From positions 245,831,474-245,895,473 of the forward strand of contig CP136065.1 of NCBI GenBank assembly GCA_032622095.1: 64,000 nucleotides of DNA. Reading direction: 5' to 3'. The notes below the pieces were generated by a model. That model was not told where the DNA came from. It worked only from the letters and a program-made list of their open reading frames with translations, and did no database searches. Below are positions 24,401 to 37,100 of the stretch, in pieces. The translations under genes were made by a program, and so were the position numbers. The DNA is from Siphonodentalium dalli (taxonomy: Eukaryota > Mollusca > Scaphopoda > Gadilida > Siphonodentaliidae). Each line of letters starts with the position of its first letter. The first letter of the stretch is position 1.

Positions 24401-27400
24401 TGTTATCTTAACATGCTTGTTGCAAACCCAGCACGCACTTACCTCAAAGAATGTAGGTTTTTATGTTATTTGTGAAGTTGGAGTTACAAGGTTGAAGGAT
24501 GTGGCGAGAAATTGGGGTGGGTGATATCAAGAACTATAGAGCCAGCTATTCACCACACTATTATCATGACATGCTTGCAGCAGAACAAGCAAATGCTGCA
24601 CTCTCTCTCATCTCTGACCTTTAGAACATAGGATTTTGTGTTATTTGTGGAGTTACAGGGTTCAGGGATGGTGTGGGAGATTTTGGGGTGGGGTGGGTGT
24701 GTTTGATGTTCATGATTGCCTTGAGAACATAGGATTTTGTGTTATTTGTGGAGTTACAGGGTTCAGGGATGGTGTGGGAGATTTTGGGGTGGGGTGGGTG
24801 TGTTTGATGTTCATGATTGCCTTGAGAACATAGGATTTTGTGTTATTTGTGGAGTTACAGGGTTCAGGGATGGTGTGGGAGATTTTGGGGTGGGGTGGGT
24901 GTGTTTGATGTTCATGATTGCCTTGAGAACATAGGATTTTGTGTTATTTGTGGAGTTACAGGGTTCAGGGATGGTGTCGGAGATTTTGGGGTGGGGTGAG
25001 TGTGTTTGAAGCTCATGATTGCCTTGAGAACATAGGATTTTGTGTTATTTGTGGAGTTACAGGGTTCAGGGATGGTGTGGGAGATTTTGGGGTGGGGTGG
25101 GTGTGTTTGATGTTCATGATTGCCTTGAGAACATAGGATTTTGTGTTATTTGTGGAGTTACAGGGTTCAGGGATGGTGTCGGAGATTTTGGGGTGGGGTG
25201 AGTGTGTTTGAAGCTCATGATTGCCTTGAGAACATAGGATTTTGTGTTATTTGTGGAGTTACAGGGTTCAGGGATGGTGTGGGAGAGTTTTGGGTGGGGT
25301 GAGTGTGTTTGTTGTTCATGATTGCCTGGAGAACATAGGATTTTGTGTTATTTGTGGAGTTACAGGGTTCAGGGATGGTGTGGGAGATTTTGGGGTGGGG
25401 TGAGTGTGTTTGTTGTTCATGATTGCCTGGAGAACATAGGATGTTGTGGGTTAGTGAGCGGAGTTTGTCCGGAATTTGGCTTTGGTGTTCACCAATGACG
25501 GATGCCGCTGAAACCACATTCATCTTCATACAAACTCATTATATAAGGGACATGAATCAAATCATTAGCAACAACTTAGACTTCATTCTAACATTTTCCC
25601 ACTTTTGGTAAAAAAAATTTGGACTGAAATGGCAATCAGTTGGAAATTTCCATGGGTTGGAAGTTTGAGGAGCCAGTTGTAAAAAAATTAACCTGGGGGG
25701 GGGGGTGTGCAAATGTTAATTCTTGCACTTGGAATCTTGTGGACACCCCCCCCCCCCCCCCCTCACACAACAAATGAGACCCTCTAGCCATGTTCTTGGA
25801 TGGCAGGCCACAGGCTAGAATAAAGTGAAAGATATTTACATGTGTAACTGAATAAGAGAGAGAAGTGCGGGAGTCATAACGAAAGTTGGCAGCACCTGGT
25901 ATCGCAAGCTGGTTACCCAACCAAGGACTAACCAAACTCGATGTTGCTTAACTTCAGTAGCATCTAAGCATCTAACATCTTTCATATACAGAGATTATAA
26001 CACCCTTGTCTTTGTTTCAGATAGGATAGGTGGCAGACTTCTGACGACGACACTGAAATCAGCTGATGGCGGAGTGGATTTCTGGGATTTGGGCGGAGAG
26101 TGGATTGGAAGGTCGGAGCATATGTATTATGTATTATGTATTTGTAGCATATCATCCTTTGATCTCGGGAAAACTAATTTAGGTGTTTAATATAAAATTA
26201 TAAATACATAAAAGGCAGGTGTCTGTCAAATTATAGTAATACTAGCAGATTAGCCCGCCACTGGCGGGATTGGTCCCATGGCTTTGGTCGATCCATTAAT
26301 TTTTGTGTTTCAAGGTAACCCCGTACAGGCACGACATATTCCCTGTCCCGAGTTGACCGCACATAAGAAATTTCACATCGATGTCACCGCTGATGACCGA
26401 GATATCGCCCAAGGTCATTTGTGGGTACCCGTTTCAAGGTCAAGGTCACCTCAGGCGGACAAACTGACCCGACGAAAATCTCCCATGTCCCTTGGAAGCC
26501 CTAAGTACGAAATTTAGTCTCGATGTTTTTAAGATGCGCATATGTTAACATTAAATTTGTTATTATAAGTCTTCACACAACACGGATAAGTTCACATATC
26601 AACTTAACAATCGTTCTTCACAGACATTAGTTCAGGACAAATATAATTATGTTACATTGAACGATCGGCCCAACAGCAAAATAGCGTACGATGATAATAT
26701 AGTATGTTTACGCTCTTGCGTATATCGCGATGTTCCGTAAACTTTGAGGTTTTTTATAATAACTCATGGATTTGTCATGATATTGAAGCATTTGGGGAAT
26801 GATATATACATGGCAGCTTATACCTACACATTCCATATACAATTCGCTTAATTTTGGTGTGATTCATATTCTTGAATACACGAAGGTGGTGAATTAGTCT
26901 GCACTTTAACACATATTTGTGTGTATTTTACGATTAACCGACGAACATGCTATAATGTTGTCGGCTCCACGTATTCAATACGTTGATATTGTAAACAAAC
27001 TTTTCTCAAGTGTTGTTTTGGTCCAGCTATAACTCCGAATAATAGCTAAGATGTATTTAGATAGAATTATCGAAAGAATTTGACCGATTAGGGTGCATTT
27101 TAAGAGAATCGAGTGGAGAAAACTTGGTAACTATAAACACGAATTCTGCCATCACGTTTCTGTATGATGTAGGCGAAGTAACTCTAAAATTTCGGCAAGT
27201 ATTTAACCCATCTATCCCCATTGCGGTGGCAGTTGAAGGGTGAAGGAGTGGTCGCACGGGCTCGCGAATGGTCCGATGACACTTCCCGTGGCTTTTTACC
27301 CTTAGATAGGAAGTTTGGGCTCAATCGGTCAAGCCGTTTTCGAGTCTATAAAGGATATACACACGGAAGTCTCAAAATATATATATAGACTAGCAGGTTA

Positions 27401-28113
27401 GCCCGCCACTGGCGGCATTCGTCCCATGACTTTGTTCGAAAAAGCAATTGCAACAGGTTCCGAGACACTTGTGCTGCATTTGCACCAAATTTCGGCAATA
27501 GTCAGAAACATGACAATTTTAATTAAATTTTTTGTTTTTCAATGAGTTAATTTTTTGGTTTTTCAATGAGTTAATTGTGCCTTTTTAATTTTTTAATTGA
27601 ATTTTTTGTTTTAAAATTTTACCCGATTTTTTTTGGTTTTTCAAGGAGTTAATTGTGCCTTTTTAATTTTGTTTTTCAATTTTACCTGATTTTTTTTGGT
27701 TTTTCAATGAACCCGTCCATGACACTTCCTGTATTTAGCAAGTTTGAGCTCAATCGGTTCGAGTCTATAAAGGATACACACATATATATGACACTTCCCG
27801 TAGGTAGCAAGTTTGAGCTCAATCGGCATTCCCTGGAATTTCCCAGTCAATATTTAGCAAGTTTGAGCTCAATCGGTTCGAGTCTATAAAGGACACATTT
27901 ATATATATGACACTTCACGTAGGTAGCAAGTTTGAGCTCAATCGGCGTTCCCTGGAATTTCCCAGTCACCAACGCGGCGTAATTTTGGTACATATATAGA
28001 GACCAATTGTCCATCGGCTGTCATGTGTAGTAAAGATGTCTTATAAGCCGACATTGCCGTGGGGATGCCCGTTCCTACACGCGTTTTTGATTCTATGAAG
28101 TACCCACATATAT

Positions 28114-28155
<42 letters not shown>

Positions 28156-31100
28156 AAGTCTCAAATTATATAGTAGACTAGCCGATGAGCCCGACGTTGT
28201 CCGGGCTATTCAAAAACCAAATTTCAAGTCGATAGCTCTACCCAGCCCGACGTTGTCCGGGCTATTCAAAAACCAAATTTCAAGTCGATAGCTCCACCCG
28301 TTTCCAAGATCTGGTCTGCGCATGCGCGAAGCTGCCCGACGTTGTCCGGGCTATTCAAAAACCAAATTTCAAGTCGATAGCTCTACCCAGCCCGACGTTG
28401 TCCGGGCTATTCAAAAACCAAATTTCAAGTCGATAGCTCCACCCGTTTCCAAGATCTGGTCTGCGCATGCGCGAAGCTGCCCGACGTTGTCTGGGCTATT
28501 CAAAAACCAAATTTCAAGTCGATAGCTCCACCCGTTTCCGAGATCTGGTCTGCGCATGCGCGAAGCTGCATCTGGGCTATTCAAAAACCAAATTTCAAGT
28601 CGATAGCTCTATCCGTTTCCGAGATCTGGTCTGCGCATGCGCGAAGCTGGCGTCGCACGGGCTCGGCGACCCGATAAAATTCGTATCCGGGGCAAGATAC
28701 ATTCACATACCAAATTTCAAGTCGATAGCTCCACCCGTTTCCGAGATCTGGTCTGCGCATGCGCGAAGTTGGCGTCGCACGGGCTCGGCGACCCGATAAA
28801 ATTCGTATCCGGGGCAAGATACATTCACATACCAAATTTCTCGGCGACCCGACAACGACCACCACCTGGTCAAATTACACACACGTACCAAGTTTCGTCC
28901 CGATCGGTCGAGAATCGTAGATTTGTATTAATGACAAACAGACAGACAGACAGAGGTCTTCAAAATATATATGAGATAGACTAGAAGGTGACCCGACTTC
29001 GTCCGGGCTTTGACCTTGAATTGTCCATTTTGAAGGTCAAGGTCAAGTGGGGTCACGATTTGACCAGTCCAAAAACACTGCCCGGACAAAAGTACCCGAC
29101 AAACGTGCCCGTCGAAATCCATCCGGTTTTACCCGATTTGACCTTGAATTGATCATTTTGAAGGTCAAGGTCTGGTCGGGGTCACGATTGGACCCGTCCA
29201 AAACAATCAGTGGAAAAACTAACCCCACGTATCAAATTTTGTCGAAATCCCATCAAAATTGGCGATTTGACCTTGAAGTTACCCGATTTCAAGGTCAAGG
29301 TCACGTCGCACGGGCAAATGAATATGCTTATGAGACTCGCCATAAGAAAGTACCCCCACATACCAAGTTTCATCGAAATCCCATGATATTCGGGCGTTTG
29401 ACCTTGAAATGACCCGATGTCAAGGTCACGTCGCACGGACAAATTAATAGGCCCATGCCACCCGCCGGCCGAAAATACCCCCACATACCAAGTTTCATCG
29501 AAATCGGCTCGGCCGTTTTCGAGTTCATCGCGAACACGCAGACACACACACAGACACACAAACAGATCTTCCAAAATATATAATAGATACCTCAAATTTC
29601 TTTCTACATGTATGTACTATTATATCATTGGATTTATCATATCCGTTTAACCCCTTCATTCCGATTATTTTCAGACCACAACCCTACATGTACTATTATC
29701 TGGACCTGTTCAGATTACATGCATTCAACCCCGCACTGCCTTTCACTACACCGATGCCGTTTGTGGCGAAGCACAACCTCACATTTCTGATTAAGCTTGA
29801 TCTTCTTCAGTTTATCTTTAAGGTATATTACTACAATGTTAGCTAGCCATTTAATAATTGAATACTTGCCATTGAGTAGTTCTTTGATTCCCATTGATTC
29901 ATTTGTGTGGATGTTAAGCTGTTAAGTTACAGTTTGTGGGAACTGATAGCTGAATCCCTAATCAATGTAACTCACGGATTTCTCTGCATAATGACTGCTG
30001 GCATGATCTAAACATTACTACAAATGAATATAGAAGGGCTTTCAATGCCTAATGTCTGCTGGCATGATCTAAACAACCCTACAAATGAACATAGAAGGGC
30101 TCTCTATACCTAATGACTGCTGGCATGATCTAAACATCCCTACAAATGAATTTAGAGTTACCCTCTCTTGGCCTAATGTTTGCTGGTATAATCTGAATAG
30201 CCCTACAAATGAATATAGAAGGGCTCTCTATACCTAACGACTGCTGGCATGATTTAAACATCCCTACAAATGAATATAGAAGGGCTCTCTTGGCCAAATG
30301 TCTGCTGGCATGATCTAAACATCCCTACAAATGAATTTAGAGTTACCCTCTCTTGGCCTAATGTCTGCTGGCATGATCTAAACATCCCTACAAATGAATT
30401 TAGAGTTACCCTCTCTTGGCCTAATGTCTGCTGGCATGATCTAAACATCCCTACAAATGAATTTAGAGTTACCCTCTCCTGGCCTAATGCATGCTGGCAT
30501 GATCTAAACATCCCTACAAATGAATTTAGAGTTACCCTCTCTCGGCCTAATGTCTGCTGGCATGATTTAAACAACCCTACAAATGAATTCAGAGTTACCA
30601 TCTCTTGGCATAATGTCTGCTGGCATGATCTAAACATCCCTACAAATGAATTTAGAGTTACCCTCTCTTGGCCTAATGTCTGCTAGCATGATTTAAACAT
30701 CCCTACAAATGAATCTAGAGTTACCCTCTCTTGGCCTAATGTCTGCTGGTATGATCTAAACATCCATACAAATTAATTTAGAGTTACCCTCTCTTGGCCT
30801 AATGTCTGCTGGCATGATCTAAACATCCCTACAAATGAATTTAGAGTTACCCTCTCTTGGCCTAATGTCTGCTAGCATGATCTAAACATCCCTACAAATG
30901 AATTCAGAGTTACCCTCTCTTGGCCTATGTCTGCTGGCATGATCTAAACATCCCTACAAATGAATTTAGAGTTACCCTCTCTTGGCCTAATGTCTGCTGG
31001 CATGATCTAAACATCACTACAAATGAATTTAGAGTTACCCTCTCTTGGCCTAATGTATGCTGGCATGATCTAAACATTCATACAAATGAATTTAGAGTTA

Positions 31101-34100
31101 CCCTCTCTTGGCCTAATGTCTGCTGGCATGATCTAAACAACCATACAAATGAATTTAGAGTTACCCTCTCTTGGCCTAATGTCTGCTAGCATGATCTAAA
31201 CATCCCTACAAATGAATTTAGAGTTACCCTCTCTTGGCCTAATGTCTGCTGGCATGATCTAAACAACCATACAAATGAATTTAGAGTTACCCTCTCTTGG
31301 CCTAATGTCTGCTGGCATGATCTAAACAACCATACAAATGAATTTAGAGTTACCCTCTCTTGGCCTAATGTCTGCTGGCATGATCTAAACAACCCTACAA
31401 ATGAATTTAGAGTTACCCTCTCTTGGCCTAATGTCTGCTGGTATGATCTAAACATCCCTACAAATGAATTTAGAGTTACCCTCTCTTGGCCTAATGTCTG
31501 CTGGCATGATCTAAACAACCATACAAATGAATTTAGAGTTACCCTCTCTTGGCCTAATGTCTGCTGGCATGATCTAAACAACCATACAAATGAATTTAGA
31601 GTTACCCTCTCTTGGCCTAATGTCTGCTGGCATGATCTAAACAACCATACAAATGAATCTAGAGTTACCCTCTCTATACCTAATGACTGCTGGCATGATC
31701 TAAACATCCCTACAAATGAATTTAGAGTTACCCTCTCTCGGCCTAATGTCTGCTGGCATGATCTAAACATCCCTACAAATGAAGTCAGAGTTACCCTCTC
31801 TTGGCCTAATGTCTGCTGGCATGATCTAAACAACCCTAAAAATGAATTTAGAGTTACCCTCTCCTGGCCTAATGTATGCTGGCATGATCTAAACAACCCT
31901 AAAAATGAATTTAGAGTTACCCTCTCCTGGCCTAATGTATGCTGGCATGATCTAAACAACCATACAAATGAATTTAGAGTTACCCTCTCTTGACCTAATG
32001 TCTGCTGGCATGATCTAAACATCACTACAAATGAATTTAGAGTTACCCTCTCCTGGCCTAATGTCTGCTGGCATGATCTAAACATCCCTACAAATGAATT
32101 TAGAGTTACCCTCTCTTGGCCTAATGTCTGATGGCATGATCTAAACATCCCTACAAATGAATTTAGAGTTACCCTCTCCTGGCCTAATGTCTGCTGGCAT
32201 GATCTAAACATCCCTACAAATGAATTTAGAGTTACCCTCTCTTGGCCTAATGTCTGCTGGTATGATCTAAACATCCCTACAAATGAATTTAGAGTTACCC
32301 TCTCTTGGCCTAATGTCTGCTGGCATGATCTAAACAACCCTACAAATGAATTTAGTGTTACCCTCTCTTGGCCTAATGTCTGCTGGCATGATCTAAACAT
32401 CCCTACAAATGAATTTAGTGTTACCCTCTCTTGGCCTAATGTCTGCTGGCATGATCTAAACATCCCTACAAATGAATTTAGAGTTACCCTCTCTTATCCT
32501 AATGACTGCTGGCATGATCTAAACATCCCTACAAATGAATCTGGAGGTGCCCTCTCTTGGCCTGATGTATGCTGGTATAATCTGAACATCCCTACAAATG
32601 AATCTAGAGGGCTTGAGACTTGTTAAAAAACCTCTTGATCAAATTCGAACACCTGTCTCAGTGTCTGAATCTTTCTAATGTGGGTGAAGTGATGCCCTTT
32701 AATTAGTTGAACTTAGCACATTTCTATCACAATACACTCAAAATACTATATCCGTACACAATTCAAAATTGCAAGTTGAACTACAATGTCATTGACACTT
32801 TTGTTGTATGTGCACCCAGCCTGCAAACAGCGTGTCTGTCATTTGCAGAATGAGGTCCCCAGAGGGTGAATTTAGTGACGCTATCCCGCAAAGCAGGCTA
32901 GCATCACTAAATTCACCCTCTGGGGACCTCATTCTGCTTAGGCCATCAACTGCTACGGTAGATCTAGGATCAGAATGAAGTTCCCCAGTTGAAGTTGGTG
33001 ATGTTCACCCATAGGGCACCTCGATTATGAATTTTATCTTCTGCAAATTAGGGGATAATGTTAATTTGATACAATAGATACTTCCTAGAAGATGAGGCCT
33101 AAGCAGAATGAGGTCCCCCAGAGGGTGAATTTGGTGATGCTAGCCCACTGTGCGGGGTAGCATCACTAAATTCACCCTCTGGGGACCTCATTCTGCAAAT
33201 GACAGACACACTATTTCAAGGCTTGACGACCATTTGACCAACATTTAACCCTTCCTTGACTGGAGCTTCCTGAAATTCCCCATAGGGAGCCTCGCAAATA
33301 TAAGAGATTGCATTGGCCTAACAATATTTACCTTGACCTTGTAAGCCAGTGCATTCACTTATATATGCGAGGCTCCCTATGAGAGACTCACATATATAAG
33401 AGAATGCACTGGCGCATGATCTTTAATTCTGCATCAGCGCAGCTCCCGTTATGAACCTCAGGGTTATGTAAAATTTCTTTTAATTTAAAGACATATTATG
33501 GACTTGTTAGGGTGGATGAAACTATATAAATTAATATTCAGGTTAGTTAGTACTCAGGTGCAATGCCAACTGGGGAATGTAGCATTATACTAACATCACC
33601 CAAAATCTCAAGCAAATCGACCGTACTACTCTATAGAAAACATCGTCTGAACTGTGTAAATATTTACTACTTGATTCGGGATTCATCTATCGGCGATATA
33701 CTAATGAAGACGATTTCACTATCGACAGTCACTGCATTTAATTTATACATAAGAATGATGGTGTGTGTTGTCAATTTACATATAATATTTGTAAAACAAC
33801 TACTTTGAACAAGATTATTTTCCATTTCTATTTGTTCACCCTACCGGAGTGTTTCACATCACTTTAAAGATGGTGTACATTGTATATTTATTTATTTTAT
33901 AGATTTTAAATAATAATTTCTAGTCAGAGACCAGTAAACAGGAAATTATTGTTTTTCCTTAAATTTTCCTCACAAACTGGGACAGAAATTGTAACTATTT
34001 TTAGAAAAATTTTCAGCTGTGATTTGTGTATGTTTATCAATTGAAAATATATCTTTTAAATCACTTTTAAGTGAAGTATATCTAAATTAGATATCTCACT

Positions 34101-37100
34101 CGCGTTTTGTAGTACAGGTATAATGATACGATAAAACCTGCCCTCAAAACAAGCGTCGTTAAATTGTTGTTGTTGTTATTGAAAGTGGTCCCAGCAAAAT
34201 ATTACATGTTGACTTTTTGCATGTAATTGAATGGGAGATGACAGTCAACGTGTTATATTTTTAAATATATTCAATTTATATCTTTCTTCTGCAGCTGAAG
34301 TTACTGAAGAGGAAGTTGAAGGGTGACCTGAAGAAATCAGAGAATGCCATGAGATTCGACTCAATAACATTCGATTTCTACAAAGAACAGAAACTATGGT
34401 CAGCAGGTGAGGGTCAATTTGGGTTAACCCTTTCAGTGCCAGGGGCCGATCTCATCAGCAATCGGCCCTAATTTACGGTCTGTAAAATCGGCCCTAAAAA
34501 AATAAAAATTTTTTTTTTTTTTTTTTTAGATTTTTAAATTTATTAAAATTGTAAAAAATTGTAAAAAATAATAACAAATGATGAAAAATTGTTAGGCCAA
34601 TGCATTCTCTTATATATGCGAGGCGACCTATGGTCGACTCGCATATATAAGAGAATGCATTGGCACAGGGTATATGGGTTGATACAAAAATCGGACCTGG
34701 CACTCAAAGGGTTAAAGGTCAGTCATTATAGGGTCAAATATCACCTGAAGAAATCAGAGAATGACATGAGAATCGACACAATAACATTCGATTCCTACAA
34801 ATAATTATTATACTAGTACAGTGAAACCTCTCCAAACCGGACCCTCTACAATCCGAACCCCTCTCCATTCCGAACGAATTGTTCGGTCCCGAATTTACCC
34901 AAGTGCATTGTCACTAATTATTACCTCTGTAATCCGAAACCTCTGTACTCCGAATACCGGACAGCTTTATTGGTCCAAAAGTTAACAAATACACCAATGT
35001 TTACCTCCAAAATCCAAACACTTAAAGCTATGGAAGAGACCGAACGCAATTAGTTGAAAGGTAATGATGTGAACGTTTCTGATTTTAAGTTGACCTGTGT
35101 GTGACCTCGATCACCGTCAGTGACAACAGTTAGTTACAAACGGACGAAGTGTTCTGGGTACATTAATCAAATTTATTTACAAATTTAAATGAATATAATG
35201 CCTGAGAATAAAAACATACTGCCGTATTTATATTTAATCTTAATCTAAATAAATTCCGAAAGTGATACCAGACGAACGCGCGTGTATGCCGGTAATATAC
35301 TTTCGTACTATTGAATAAGCGTACCAATTTAATTAGCGGTCTTTTGTATCGGCAAAGCTTTGAAACGGATTAAAACACCAGGTGTCTAATTAGATGTGCC
35401 TAAACCAGAATTGTTACTGCACTGCACCACCTTCAGATACATGCAGATACAGATAGATACATGTTTGCTTATATCACAAACTGATTGAACAATGGTGACT
35501 TCACAGGTAATTAGAGCAGTGACACGTTGTTTTTACATCAGCTATTGTGCTGGAATGGACTCTATGTTTTTACAACAATTTTCCAAACTAAACACACTAA
35601 TTCGCTAAACGTACAGGACGGTGGTTTATTGTTACCATCACAGTTTTATTAAATCAACTTATCACAATTAATGAGCCGTCAGGAAAACGATAGCTCAGAG
35701 TTGAAATCTACCGTGAACAACATTTTCAAAAACCGCGAATCACCGTAAAATGTATCGTTTCCGTGTTTCCTGGTTTATCTATACATATATTTATTTCTTA
35801 TTATAGCATGTTTATCTTTTGGAATTTAATTTTTATTTTTTAGTTTATTGAATAAAGTTTAAGTAATCAGTAATGAGGTGTTCGGGTCTCGATAACTCTT
35901 ACTGATGGCGGCAATATATTCCGATGGTTTTGCGATTTTCTGTAAACCAAACACCTCTCTAAACCGAACAGAAGGGCCAGTCCGAAGGGTGTTCGGTTTA
36001 GAGAGGTTTCACTGTAATGGTTAATACAATGGTTAATATAATGGTGAATATAATGGAATTAATGGTTAATATAATGGAATTAATGGTTAATATAATGGAA
36101 TTAATCTATTAAGCGTATTAGAATGACACTTAAGTGAATTGAATTATGCTTAAGCTTAATTAACTACACTGAAGCGTAATTCACTAATAAATGTGAATTT
36201 GGCCTCACATATGCTATAAACACAGAATGCCTTCTAAGGATTTCACAAGCTGTGCAAATTCCAAGCTCCTGACCATATATTGATGTTTTGGACACATTTA
36301 CAGAATTCTGAGGTTACAGACTTGATGGGAGTTTGATTATCAGGCACGCAGTGATGACAAATTTATCTTGTTGAATGCATTCTGCCAGACACAAAAACAA
36401 ATATTCTGCCAGACACCTAGTCTAGTAAAAACAAATATATCTCGGAATATTGATTCCTCGCTGACACATTAGAGTTTTACCAATTAAGGATGTGAATTGG
36501 AAGATCATTTGTTAAATCGGGCAACTAACGGCAGAAATATGACGGGAACTGCGATCGTGCAGCATTAAAGATCCTGTACCAATGCATTCTCTTATATATG
36601 GGAGTCTCCCATATAAAAGAATATGCCGGCTTACAAAGTCAAGGTAAATAATGTTAGGCCAATGTATTTTCTTATATATATGAGGCTCCCTATGGGAGAC
36701 TTGCATATAAAAGAGAATGCACTGGCTTACAAGGTCAAGGTAAATGTTGTTAGGCCAATGTATTCTCTTATATAGGCAAGGTTCCCTATGGGAGACACCC
36801 ATATATAAGAGAATGCAATGGCACAGGGTTTTCATGAAAAATTGAGGAAGTTCCTGTCATGGAAGGGTTAACCCATTTCTGAATGATAAGCAGATGACAG
36901 TCATCAGTGCATTCTTCTCTCTGTCTGGGGCTCCATAAAGGGTCATCGAAGGTTGAACTCTTTCATTTCTGAATGGGTTCTCCCATTCAGTTCTAAAATA
37001 TTATGATGGAATGGGCTATTCATCTTTGTAGGGATGTTTTGATAATATAAGCAGAAATCATGTTAAGAAGCACTCAATGGATTCTACTCAGGGATGTTCA

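Larger units (their letters stand above)
21986..24620. repeat. Tandem segmental duplication block (about 0.5-0.9 kb units)
   Basis: Segment A (21986-22896, split by MITE 2) recurs as A' (23297-23825) without that MITE, and in shortened, diverged form at about 24285-24495 and 24500-24620. Shared landmarks in order: GTGCGACTTAACACATGG, CAGACACTGCGAGTGTGG, AGGGTGGGAGAAGGGGTGAT, GCTGTTATC..AACATGCTTG, GAAGTTGGAGTTACAAGG. Each full copy is bounded by a piggyBac-like MITE. Confidence 0.9.

Noticed and set aside
24636-25529. Small ORFs CYLWSYRVQGWCGRFWGG and their reverse frames
   Set aside because: Overlapping frames that repeat every 101 bp inside a tandem array.
28180-28230. Hammerhead ribozyme (GATGAGCCCGACG...GTCCGGGC looks like the CUGAUGAG core plus stem II)
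   Set aside because: The required GAAA after stem II is absent (TATTCAAAAACC follows), the first base is CCGATGAG, and sister units lack the motif.
28322-28984. Overlapping Arg/Ala-rich frames on both strands
   Set aside because: They follow the internally repeated GC-rich part of a dispersed repeat in intron 2.
30254-32463. ORFs of FRSCQQTLGQERVTLNSFVG repeats (425 and 127 codons) and plus-strand WPNVCWHDLN repeats
   Set aside because: By-products of the 63-bp intronic minisatellite; frames are open on both strands at once, and the array lies inside an intron of the MAO-like gene.
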